Assembly (NCBI RefSeq): GCF_003863965.1
Contig: NZ_RRCN01000001.1
Location: 62,001 to 126,000 of the forward strand
Origin: Paenibacillus oralis
Lineage (GTDB): Bacteria; Bacillota; Bacilli; Paenibacillales; Paenibacillaceae
Direction: 5' to 3'
DNA: 64,000 bases
Positions 36,223 to 44,256 of the stretch are shown one piece after another. The notes under the pieces are model-generated. The model was not told the DNA's origin. It worked only from the letters and a program-made list of their open reading frames with translations, and ran no database searches. The translations under genes were made by a program, and so were the position numbers. The number at the start of each line of letters is the position of its first letter. Position 1 is the stretch's first letter.

Positions 36223-37092
36223 TTGACACCAATCCTGCACGCACTCTCCGGCCATTTGGACACGCTGCCGACGCAGGAGCGCAAACTCGGGGAATATATT
36301 TTGGAATCGCCCGCGGCTGTTCTCCATTTGGGCATAACGGAATTAGCCAATACGTGCGGAGTCAGCCCTTCGACCGTCACGCGTTTTTGCAAAACGTTTC
36401 ATTTTAAAGGGTTCCCCGATTTTAAAATGAAGCTGGCCGGCGAGCTGGCGCATAAACCGGCGGACACGCAATATCAGGACATCATTGCCGGCAACGATCT
36501 GCAAAAAATCGTCGAAGCCATGGAAGCGAACCACCTCGCCTCCATTACCGACACCACCCGCTTGCTGGACATGAACCAGCTGGCCCAAGCGGTAAAGGCG
36601 CTGTGCGGCGCCAAACGCATCGATTTGTACGGCGTGGCCACCTCGTCGGTGGTGGCTCAGGACTTTTATCAAAAACTGATCCGCATCGGCAAAAACTGCA
36701 CCGCTTTCGCCGATTCCCATATGCAGATCACCTCCGCTTCCTCACTGGGGGCGGGCGATGTCGCCCTGGCGATTTCCTATTCCGGGGAAACGCCGGAGAC
36801 GATCGATGCGCTGCGCTGCGCCAAGGACAGCGGCGCGGTTACCCTGTCCTTGACGCAATACGGCCAAAACCGTCTGGCGACTTTGGCGGATATCGCGTTA
36901 TTTTCTTCCTCCTTGGAGGAAGGTATGCGCCGGGGCGACATGGCATCGCGGATCGCCCAGCTGCATGTCATCGATATTTTATTTACGGGAATGGTCAGCC
37001 TGGAGTTTGAAGACTACATTCCCAAGCTGGAAAGTTCGTATCAAAACGTGCAAATTTACCGCAAAACTCAGGGAGGGCAAAACTTATGCTGA
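36223..37092 (+). CDS. RpiR/MurR family regulator of amino-sugar use
   Basis: The 289-residue protein has an N-terminal RpiR helix-turn-helix (ITELANTCGVSPSTVTRFCKTFHFKGFPDFKMKLA) and a C-terminal SIS sugar-phosphate domain (about 125-255) with IDLYGVATSSVVAQDF and ISYSGETPETIDAL. It probably senses a hexosamine phosphate and controls the downstream nagB-nagA. It starts with TTG after GGGGGAGG. It overlaps nagB by seven bases. Confidence 0.9.
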   Translation: MTPILHALSGHLDTLPTQERKLGEYILESPAAVLHLGITELANTCGVSPSTVTRFCKTFHFKGFPDFKMKLAGELAHKPADTQYQDIIAGNDLQKIVEAMEANHLASITDTTRLLDMNQLAQAVKALCGAKRIDLYGVATSSVVAQDFYQKLIRIGKNCTAFADSHMQITSASSLGAGDVALAISYSGETPETIDALRCAKDSGAVTLSLTQYGQNRLATLADIALFSSSLEEGMRRGDMASRIAQLHVIDILFTGMVSLEFEDYIPKLESSYQNVQIYRKTQGGQNLC

Positions 37093-37814
37093 ACATTATC
37101 AAAACGCACAATGAGGAGCATTTTAACGAAACCGGCGCGGGCATCATCACCAGCCTGCTGCAATCCAATCCGCGGGCGATTCTTGGCCTGGCGACCGGGA
37201 GCACTCCGGTCGGTGTTTACGGAAAATTGATCGAGCTTTACCGGAAGGGCAGCGTCAGCTTCAAGCAGGCCGCGACCTACAATCTCGACGAATACATCGG
37301 CCTTCCGGCCGATCATCCGGAAAGCTACCGCCGGTTCATGGATGAGAAACTGTTCAACCATATCGATATTTTGCCCGAAAACACCCATGTGCCATCCGGC
37401 GTGGAAGCCGATCCGCAAACAGCGGCCGAGGATTACTCGCGCCTGCTGGACGAGGCCGGCCAAATCGATTTGCAGTTGCTCGGCCTGGGCCACAACGGTC
37501 ATATCGGCTTTAATGAGCCGGGCGAGGAGCTGCAGGGACCGCCGCATATCGTAAAGCTCGATGAGCGGACCCGTCTGGCTAATGCGCGGTTTTTCAACTC
37601 CATTGACGAGGTGCCGACGCATGCGATTACGATGGGGATCGGCTCCATTTTGCATGCCAAGCAAATTTTACTGATGGCCAAAGGCGAAGATAAAGCGGAA
37701 GTGATCGCCCGGGCGCTGAAAGGGCCGATTACGACAAAATGCCCGGCCTCGTTCCTGCAAACCCACTCCAACGTTGTTGTCGTCGTAGATCAAGCTGCCG
37801 GGAAGTGGTTATAA
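37086..37814 (+). CDS. nagB: Glucosamine-6-phosphate deaminase
   Basis: The 242-residue enzyme converts glucosamine-6-phosphate to fructose-6-phosphate and ammonia. Motifs are LGLATGSTPVGVYGKLIELY, TYNLDEYIGL (catalytic Asp), LLGLGHNGHIGFNEPG (catalytic His and Glu) and AITMGIGSILHAKQILLMAKG. Length matches the short Bacillus form without the C-terminal extension. GGGAGGG precedes the ATG. Its stop overlaps the nagA start in TAATG. Confidence 0.96.
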   Translation: MLNIIKTHNEEHFNETGAGIITSLLQSNPRAILGLATGSTPVGVYGKLIELYRKGSVSFKQAATYNLDEYIGLPADHPESYRRFMDEKLFNHIDILPENTHVPSGVEADPQTAAEDYSRLLDEAGQIDLQLLGLGHNGHIGFNEPGEELQGPPHIVKLDERTRLANARFFNSIDEVPTHAITMGIGSILHAKQILLMAKGEDKAEVIARALKGPITTKCPASFLQTHSNVVVVVDQAAGKWL

Positions 37815-38995
37815 TGAGCGGCCGGAATTTCATCCTGACCCATGGCGAAGTCGTAACGCCTCGCGGAATCATTCACGACGGGGCGGTTGTCGTTGAAAAC
37901 GGGCTCATCGTTTATGTCGGTTCCGCGTCCGGCGCGCCGCTATCGCTCCCGGCCGGCTGCGAAACGATCGATGCGAGCGGCAATTACGTGCTGCCCGGCT
38001 TTATCGACGTTCACGTGCACGGCGGCATGCTCGAAGACTTTTCCACACCAAGCCAGCGCGGCTTTGATGCGATTACAAAGCTTCACTGCAGCCAAGGTAC
38101 GACATCGATGCTGGCTACCACCATGACGATGCCGAAGCATGTGATCGAACACGTGCTGGACGAGGTGCATCGTTATATGCAGGGCGATATGCCTTACGCC
38201 CAGCTTGTTGGCGTTCATTTGGAAGGGCCGTTTATCAGCCCGAAATGGCCGGGAGCGCAAAATCCGGAACACATCGTGCCGCCGAACCGGGAATGGGTGG
38301 AAGCATGGGATACGCAGTATCCCGGACTGATCAAACAGGTAACGTTCGCGCCGGAACGGGAAGGCTCGCATGAGCTGATCCGCTATTTGCGCAAAAAAGG
38401 CATCGCGGCCGCCGCCGGACATACGGACGCAACCTACGAGGAAATGATGGCCGCATATGAAGTCGGATTAAACCACTCCGTGCATATGTTCAACGCCATG
38501 ACGCCGCTCCATCACCGGAAACCCGGAACCGTAGGAGCTATACTCAGCGCGCCTGGCATCAGCGCGGAAATCATCGCCGACGGCATCCATGTACACCCTG
38601 CGGCAATCCGTTTGCTTACCAGCGTTAAAACCGGCAGCAACCTGATGCTGATCACGGACGCGATGTCGGCAGCCGGCCTCGGCGACGGCGAATACATGCT
38701 CGGCGATCTGCCGGTCGTCGTGAAGGACCGGGTTTGCACGCTAAAAGACAGCGAAGGTACGCTGGCCGGCAGTACGCTGACGATGATCCGCGGCTTCCGT
38801 TATTTGGTGCAGGAAGTCGGCTTGTCCGTGGAGCGGGTCTCCGAACTGGCCAGCGGCAATCCGGCCAAGCTGATCCGGATCGATCATTTGACTGGGTCCG
38901 TGGAGACCGGCAAGCAAGCCGATTTGCTGCTGGTAAGCGGCGATCTGGAGCTGCAGCAGGTCTGGGTGAAAGGGCGGCTGCTGAACGCTGATTAG
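37814..38995 (+). CDS. nagA: N-acetylglucosamine-6-phosphate deacetylase
   Basis: The 393-residue amidohydrolase removes acetate from GlcNAc-6-phosphate, feeding NagB. It shows GFIDVHVHGG, HLEGPFISPKWPGAQ, AAGHTDATYEEMMAAYEVGLNHSVHMFNAMTP and the catalytic Asp in LITDAMSAAGLGDGEYMLG. The frame is open upstream inside nagB, but ATG 37814 fits the family start and is coupled to the nagB stop. The operon would recycle GlcNAc from peptidoglycan or chitin. Confidence 0.95.
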   Translation: MSGRNFILTHGEVVTPRGIIHDGAVVVENGLIVYVGSASGAPLSLPAGCETIDASGNYVLPGFIDVHVHGGMLEDFSTPSQRGFDAITKLHCSQGTTSMLATTMTMPKHVIEHVLDEVHRYMQGDMPYAQLVGVHLEGPFISPKWPGAQNPEHIVPPNREWVEAWDTQYPGLIKQVTFAPEREGSHELIRYLRKKGIAAAAGHTDATYEEMMAAYEVGLNHSVHMFNAMTPLHHRKPGTVGAILSAPGISAEIIADGIHVHPAAIRLLTSVKTGSNLMLITDAMSAAGLGDGEYMLGDLPVVVKDRVCTLKDSEGTLAGSTLTMIRGFRYLVQEVGLSVERVSELASGNPAKLIRIDHLTGSVETGKQADLLLVSGDLELQQVWVKGRLLNAD

Positions 38996-39098
38996 TTAGA
39001 AGCTGCAAATAAAATAAACGTTTCAGCCCATTCGCAATTGCGGAGGAAATAATATTATTAGTTCGAGAATAAATAAATATAAAGAATAACCCGATGGG

Positions 39099-39340
39099 AT
39101 CAACTGCAAAAGTGCATTCTATTTTCCGTAAATCACCATTTTAGAGCGATTGAAATGCAAAAGTACATCTCATTTAGGGCTACCCATAAAAAAGTAACTT
39201 TTGATCGGAAATGAACTGCACTTTTACATTTGAACCACCTGTTTCGAGGAATTTCGACGATAATCGCCTGCACTTTTGCACTTCGTGGGATTTCCCATTC
39301 CTTATATTGCAACGTGATGGGAGTAGCATATAGTTCTTTT
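39099..39340. repeat. Dispersed element B, copy 2 (about 242 bp)
   Basis: Same orientation and the same order of TGCAAAAGTGCA, TGCAAAAGTACA, TGCACTTTTACA and TGCACTTTTGCA words as copy 1 at 27539-27785, with scattered substitutions and a few small indels. It lies just after nagA. The following 170 bases to the hairpin at 39513 show no gene. Confidence 0.85.
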
Positions 39341-39512
39341 CAATTTAGGATATTATAACTCCACTTTCGCATAACGAAAACCAACTTAAAAGCAGGTCGA
39401 ACATGGGTTTGACCTACATGCCGCGCTGACAGAGATTGTGTTCAAATCGCTTTGTTATGCAATTCAAAATTGTGATTCGTTGCACAAGATGGCGCCTTCG
39501 AATAAGCATTAG

Positions 39513-39540
39513 TAAGCCCCCTTCGGCGAGGAAGGGGGCT
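39513..39540 (-). terminator. Hairpin at the end of the spore lipoprotein operon
   Basis: AGCCCCCTT and AAGGGGGCT form a strong stem around 39514-39540. There is no long T run, so termination may be weak or factor dependent. Confidence 0.45.
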
Positions 39541-39572
39541 GCTGCATGCATTGTGATTAGCCGGTTTCTCCT

Positions 39573-40709
39573 TTAACGGGTCGTACCGCCCGAAAAACCG
39601 CCGTTGGTGCCGGTGCGGAGACCACCGCGAGTTCCCATCGTGCCCGCTCCGGTGTTAGGACCTGTAGGTGTATATCCGTTCGGGCCGGTCATCGTTCCGG
39701 TGCGTCCCGGAAAAATCCGGTTGATCATCGCTTGGAAGTCGCCGATGACATTGTTCAGCGTCCCGCCTCCGCGCGATTGGGTAGCATAGTTCCCCATGTT
39801 GGTCACGAAGTCGGGGTTCCCGGAAACATACACGTTGCGGATATGAGGAGCCGTTTGCTTCACGGTATTGGCAATGCGGTTCTTGACGTCTTGAGGAACG
39901 TTATCGGTAACCGTGCCGTTCACATTGTAGCGGCCTGTACCCGTACCGTTAAAAGTTCCAACGCCGGTGCGTGGGCCGGTACCGTAAATCGCAGTCGTTC
40001 CTCCACCCCGGTTTACGCTGTTCATACCCATATTGCCGGTGCCATTGTACATGGTGCCGGGAACCGTTCCGGTTGTGCCATTTCCAGTACCGTATCCGGT
40101 TGTCCCATATCCGGGAGTTGTATTCCCGGTCGTCCCGGTTCCGGTGGTATTGGTTCCCATGCCGAACCAGTTGTTGTTGCGGGGGCCGAAAAGACCTCCG
40201 GTTGCGTTAGGCCCTGTCAGTCCTCGGGCAAGCCCGTTGTCCCCAGCGCCGCGAGTTCCGTAACCAGCGCCAAAGGGGCCGCCGGCATTCGTCGTTCCCG
40301 CACCGATGCCGGTAGCGCGCATGCCGTAAGCGTTTGTCTGGCCTGCCATGTTACCCCTAACGGCGTTATTGTTACCGTGAAGCGTAACAGCCACATACGC
40401 ATCGCGATCCGTCACGACGACATGAGCCGTCTGCACATCGCCCAACTGGGCGACTTTATTGCTCAGCGCGGGGCTGTATCTCAAGGAGCGGATCCGTTGA
40501 TCCTGACCGTTCCCCGCGCTTCGCGAAAACAGACGGTTCCCATCGGTAAGGGAGTTGACATCATAGTTCCGATTGGTGTTGTTCCGAACGCTTTGCGTCC
40601 GTACATTGTTCTTGGCTGTGCCGTCGCCGCAGCCCGCAATGCCGATCATACCGGCCAGCAATGCAGCGGACAACGACAAACTCACGATTTTACTTTTGGC
40701 TCCAGGCAT
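39573..40709 (-). CDS. YhcN/YlaJ-type sporulation lipoprotein with Gly/Thr/Asn-rich insert
   Basis: The 378-residue protein has a lipoprotein signal (IAGCG, Cys27) and two halves of a YhcN/YlaJ domain: LSNKVAQLGDVQTAHVVVTDRDAYVAVTL near residues 85-115 and VKNRIANTVKQTAPHIRNVYVSGNPDFVTNMGNYA near 270-305. Between and after them lies a long low-complexity stretch rich in Gly, Thr and Asn with GTG/TGN repeats. YhcN is a spore inner-membrane lipoprotein in B. subtilis. The start at 40709 has GGGGG seven bases upstream. It is the last gene of a GT4/FG-GAP operon. Confidence 0.82.
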   Translation of the reverse strand: MPGAKSKIVSLSLSAALLAGMIGIAGCGDGTAKNNVRTQSVRNNTNRNYDVNSLTDGNRLFSRSAGNGQDQRIRSLRYSPALSNKVAQLGDVQTAHVVVTDRDAYVAVTLHGNNNAVRGNMAGQTNAYGMRATGIGAGTTNAGGPFGAGYGTRGAGDNGLARGLTGPNATGGLFGPRNNNWFGMGTNTTGTGTTGNTTPGYGTTGYGTGNGTTGTVPGTMYNGTGNMGMNSVNRGGGTTAIYGTGPRTGVGTFNGTGTGRYNVNGTVTDNVPQDVKNRIANTVKQTAPHIRNVYVSGNPDFVTNMGNYATQSRGGGTLNNVIGDFQAMINRIFPGRTGTMTGPNGYTPTGPNTGAGTMGTRGGLRTGTNGGFSGGTTR

Positions 40710-40732
40710 GTAGTCATCCCCCATCAAATATT

Positions 40733-41695
40733 TTAATCGGTCCCCAGCTCCTGAAGTCCAAACCAGCCTTCCTTCTCCATCACCAGCTTACCTGAAACCA
40801 GATTATATACCGCAACCGCCCCGCCGCGGGTAAATTCTCCACCCGCTTTGGGCGAGCCGATGACCAGATCGGCGATGCCGTCCCCGTCGAGATCAAACGC
40901 AGCCACTTTGCGTCCGTGTTCGTCATAGCTTCGGTTTCCTCTGGATTCGAACATCGGGGCAGCCCCGCCGCGAAACACCAGTACGCGCCCGTTATGCGTC
41001 ATGCCGGCGTCTGAGTAGAGCGGCGCGCTTACGATAAGCTCCGGCTTGCCGTCGCCGTCCAAATCTCCGGAAGCGAGAGAAAGGCCTAAGCCTTCCCTGT
41101 TTTTTCCTTCCCAGCTTTCCAGAATCGAGTGATCGCGGCCGGAAAAAACGGTCACCCGTCCATCCCGGTCAGTCCCGTTCGGGTCCAAATTATGCGAAGA
41201 AGCCGCCACATCCGTGATCCCGTCCTGGTTCCAATCCATAACGGCCAGCGCCGCTCCCATACGCGCGTAATCTTCTCCACCGTTCCACTTTTCCAACAGG
41301 TTCCCGGTACGCCCGGAGTAAATCGATACGGTTCCGCATTCCAGCAAAGAGCCTGCGCTTGCCCGCGGCGCTCCGACGATAATTTCCAGGTTCCCGTCGC
41401 CGTTGATATCCCCCAAAGCGACCGCGGCTCCGAAACAATCGCCGTAGCGTTCGCCCTGCAGCGTGAAAAGCGGCTTCAGATCATGCGAGTATACGTAAAC
41501 TTTTCCACAGTAATAATGCGGAATCGGATTCACGCCGTCTTCGTCCTCAACATAGGTTGCCGTGCTCGCGGAAATGATCCATTCGTCCATTCCGTCCCCG
41601 TTGACGTCTCCGGCCAGCACCACATCGCCAAAGCGGTCATGCTCCCGTTCACCCTCGAGTCGCTTCCTTAAATAAAAAGGCAGCCGATTGCTCAC
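40733..41695 (-). CDS. FG-GAP/VCBS repeat beta-propeller protein without signal peptide
   Basis: The 320-residue protein is built of repeated FG-GAP blades with Ca-binding loops: DVNGDGMDEW, DINGDGNLEI, DWNQDGITDV, DLDGDGKPEL and DLDGDGIADL, each followed by a strand and IGAP/VSAP-like words. It resembles integrin-alpha propellers. Most such proteins are secreted, yet this one has no export signal, so it probably ends up in the mother cell or on the spore. GTG start with GGAGGG upstream. It lies between a GT4 gene (13 bases) and a YhcN lipoprotein gene (23 bases). Confidence 0.85.
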   Translation of the reverse strand: MSNRLPFYLRKRLEGEREHDRFGDVVLAGDVNGDGMDEWIISASTATYVEDEDGVNPIPHYYCGKVYVYSHDLKPLFTLQGERYGDCFGAAVALGDINGDGNLEIIVGAPRASAGSLLECGTVSIYSGRTGNLLEKWNGGEDYARMGAALAVMDWNQDGITDVAASSHNLDPNGTDRDGRVTVFSGRDHSILESWEGKNREGLGLSLASGDLDGDGKPELIVSAPLYSDAGMTHNGRVLVFRGGAAPMFESRGNRSYDEHGRKVAAFDLDGDGIADLVIGSPKAGGEFTRGGAVAVYNLVSGKLVMEKEGWFGLQELGTD

Positions 41696-41708
41696 ATCAT
41701 TCCCTCCT

Positions 41709-43265
41709 CTATAGCGAAATATCGATCAGTACTGATTCGGCCTGAAGGACGGTGATTTTGCGCGTCATCACCCCAGCCTGAGGGTGAGACAGCGCAAGTT
41801 CATAATTTCCCGGCTGAAGATCGCGGATTTCAAACCGTCCGTGGGTGCCGCTTACTGTACTCCGAAGAACGACGCCGGCCAAATCCAGCAAGTGAACAGG
41901 GATGTCCGGCAGCGTGTGCCCGGTCTCCGCATCGGCCACCGTTCCGGTTAAGATGGAAAAATTCCGTATATGGCCGGCCGCCAGGCGCGCATTCGTCCGG
42001 TAATCATCGCTTAACCTGGAAACAAAGTCCTGCCTTAACAGCGGCAGCGGCCGGCTGGCGGTTGCCTGCGCATAAACCTCCAGCGTTTGCCCGAGCATAG
42101 CTATATCGTTCCACACGGTTAACGCATGCTTCCGCGCTTCGGCAGACTGCTTTTCCCGGAGCCGGTCATCCTCCACCAGCCTTAGCAGCTTTTCGCATAA
42201 ATCAACGGCATTTCCCGGTTTCGCCAGCAGCCCGTTGATCCCATCCTCGACCATTTCCTCGATCCCGCCGATTCGGGAAGCGACAACCGGTTTGCCCAGG
42301 CTATGCGCTTCAATGATCGTAAACGGCAAGTTATCCTGGAGCGAAGGAAGCACCACGATGTCAGCGCGGGAAATCAATTCCGGAACATCATGCCGCTTGC
42401 CCCAAAAGATAACATGCTCCTCAAGACCAAGCTCCTGCGTTTGCCGCTCCAAATCCTGGCGCATCACTCCGTCCCCAATCAGCCAGCAGACGACGTCGCT
42501 GCGCTGCTGTACGAGCAGCTTCATCGCGTCGATCAAATAAGTTTGCCCTTTAATGGCCACGAGGCGGGCAGGGCAGGCAATGATCATGTTTGGCCGGACC
42601 GAGGTAGACACCTTTAAGTTCATCTGCTGTATGCCTTGCCCGTCCCGGTACAATTCCTGGTTCAAGCCGTAAGGAATGATGCAAGCACGGGGATGCCGAA
42701 TTCCGAACGTTGATAGTTTGCCAGACAACCAGCGGCTGGGCAAAATCAAACCATCCGGGGACATGGAGCCATAGTATTCTTCCAAAGACAGATAATGTTG
42801 TTCCAGCGGCGAGCGAGCCTGAATCTCGTTATTCGCCGCCCATTCGGTAGCCAGACAACCGTGAATCGTCGCCACCAGGGGAACACGCCCCGGCTTGGCC
42901 CTGCGTAATACAAAGGTAGAGATAATATCTTGCGTATGAATCAAATCATAGTCTTGCAAAGAGATCTCCTGGCAGGCCAGTTCAAAAGCGTATTTTTCGC
43001 TTTCCCTCCAGAGCATCCACGGGCTTAGCGGAATTTTCCGCCGCCGAAACCGCGATTTCACCGCCTCCTCCGCTTGCGGAAGAAAGTCTTGTTTCCGCAA
43101 GCGGAGCCCGCCGCGAACAAGATAATAATGAGAAAGGCCGGGATGCTGGGCAAGGATTTCCACCTCATGTCCGGCTTCCGTGAGCCGGGAACGAAGGATG
43201 TTCAAGTAGGTCGATACGCCGCCGATATGCGGAAACGGCCAATAGGTGGCCAACAATATGTTCAA
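41709..43265 (-). CDS. GT4 glycosyltransferase with C-terminal carboxypeptidase-regulatory-like domain
   Basis: The 518-residue protein starts NILLATYWPFPHIGGVSTYL and has a GT-B fold with acceptor half to about 200 and donor half with ACPARLVAIKGQ, WLIGDGVMRQDL, VVLPSLQDNLPFTIIEAHSLGKPVVAS (the E-x7-E region). After about residue 430 an 81-residue module follows (ILTGTVADAETGHTLPDIPV ... GRFEIRDLQPGNYELAL) that looks like a transthyretin-like carboxypeptidase-regulatory domain. Such domains bind or decorate extracellular polymers, and the fusion is rare for a GT4. TTG start after GGAGGAGG. A close paralogue without the module lies at 45505-46734. Confidence 0.85.
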   Translation of the reverse strand: MNILLATYWPFPHIGGVSTYLNILRSRLTEAGHEVEILAQHPGLSHYYLVRGGLRLRKQDFLPQAEEAVKSRFRRRKIPLSPWMLWRESEKYAFELACQEISLQDYDLIHTQDIISTFVLRRAKPGRVPLVATIHGCLATEWAANNEIQARSPLEQHYLSLEEYYGSMSPDGLILPSRWLSGKLSTFGIRHPRACIIPYGLNQELYRDGQGIQQMNLKVSTSVRPNMIIACPARLVAIKGQTYLIDAMKLLVQQRSDVVCWLIGDGVMRQDLERQTQELGLEEHVIFWGKRHDVPELISRADIVVLPSLQDNLPFTIIEAHSLGKPVVASRIGGIEEMVEDGINGLLAKPGNAVDLCEKLLRLVEDDRLREKQSAEARKHALTVWNDIAMLGQTLEVYAQATASRPLPLLRQDFVSRLSDDYRTNARLAAGHIRNFSILTGTVADAETGHTLPDIPVHLLDLAGVVLRSTVSGTHGRFEIRDLQPGNYELALSHPQAGVMTRKITVLQAESVLIDISL

Positions 43266-43299
43266 GCAAGACCTCCTCCTTCTATAAGAGGTAGTTTAA

Positions 43300-43332
43300 A
43301 GAAAAACCACTAGACGTCATGTCTGGTGGTTT
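43300..43332 (-). terminator. Terminator of the collagen-like small gene
   Basis: AACCACTAGAC pairs with GTCTGGTGGTT, flanked by A on the left that gives T on the minus strand. Confidence 0.8.
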
Positions 43333-43346
43333 GAAATGACTCCCGT

Positions 43347-43847
43347 TTATTTTTGCAGGCTATCTTCCTCGTTATCATCGTATTCCTCCAACAGGTCTTC
43401 GAGGTCCATCTCCTCATCCAGCTCTTCAATGAGTTCTTTATCCACTTCTACCTCATAGACGGGTGGCTGAATTTGCACGGGGGCCGGCTTAATGACCACG
43501 GGCTCAGGAAGTTCGTGGAAATATACGCCGGCGTATTCCTCCTGGTACGCTTTGTGCTGGCCGGCTGGAATATACGGGGTGATATTGTCCCCCAGCAACC
43601 CGGTTCCGGGCCCTGTCCCCGGACCCGTTCCCGGACCGGTGAAAAGCCCCGAACCCGGAGCTTTATTCAGCCACATAAAAAACGGCTTCATTCTAAAAAT
43701 CCCCCGCTTCTCCTGTTCTTCGAGATAAGCTACTTTTTCTTCATCCGACAGGTCGGAAGGAATCATCCCGTGATAGACAGGCGGAATTTTGGCCAGCATC
43801 GTTTGGAGAATCTGACTTGCATTTTCGCCTCCGTTTCTTCTGAACAC
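43347..43847 (-). CDS. Small protein with collagen-like GPGT repeats and acidic tail
   Basis: I do not recognise a family. The 166-residue protein has an N-terminal helical part (ENASQILQTMLAKIPP ... DLSDEEKVAYLEEQEKRGI), a short collagen-like run of four G-P-G-T/S type triplet blocks (about residues 68-87), a Tyr/Pro region and a very acidic C-terminus (EELDEEMDLEDLLEEYDDNEED). Thr in such Gly-Pro-Thr repeats is a glycosylation site in the spore protein BclA. The TTG at 43856 touches the ribosome site, so the GTG at 43847, nine bases after AGAGGAG, is preferred. It is its own transcription unit among glycosyltransferase genes. Confidence 0.7.
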   Translation of the reverse strand: MFRRNGGENASQILQTMLAKIPPVYHGMIPSDLSDEEKVAYLEEQEKRGIFRMKPFFMWLNKAPGSGLFTGPGTGPGTGPGTGLLGDNITPYIPAGQHKAYQEEYAGVYFHELPEPVVIKPAPVQIQPPVYEVEVDKELIEELDEEMDLEDLLEEYDDNEEDSLQK

Positions 43848-43974
43848 GACATTCAACTCCTCTGCTATAATCTACTTCAAAATCTTGCTTGCTACGGTAG
43901 TCAGTATATTCCGGGGAAAAATAGAATGGTATGGACATCCGTTCGAATCAAAAAAAGAGGCGGTTCGATTAGTC

Positions 43975-44205
43975 TATAAGTTGAACTGTTGATAGAACGG
44001 ATCAGGGCAGCCGTGTGAAATGTTCTTACGATCGCTGTTGTTCGCGGATTTCTATGATCAACTAAATTCGAATGCTGTAGAAATCCGCTCACAAAGGCGA
44101 CCAAGCATATGCTTCCGAAGCAGCTTTCTTCCAGAAAGCTTTCAGTTTCTTCAGAATCATTTCACACTTTTGCCTAACTCGCTTTTTTCAGTAGTTCAAC
44201 TTATA
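43975..44205. repeat. MITE-like element with nested inverted repeats (231 bp)
   Basis: Perfect 13-base terminal inverted repeats TATAAGTTGAACT (43975-43987) and AGTTCAACTTATA (44193-44205) enclose GTGTGAAATG/CATTTCACAC (44013-44022, 44158-44167) and GCGGATTTCTA/TAGAAATCCGC (44044-44054, 44078-44088). The right half also holds small hairpins of its own (GCTTCCGAAGC, AGCTTTCTTCCAGAAAGCT). No coding potential. It lies between two minus-strand genes. Confidence 0.8.
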
Positions 44206-44256
44206 TATAAGAACCAGCCTCAAGGGGAAAATATATAGTTTTAGAATAATAGTCTT

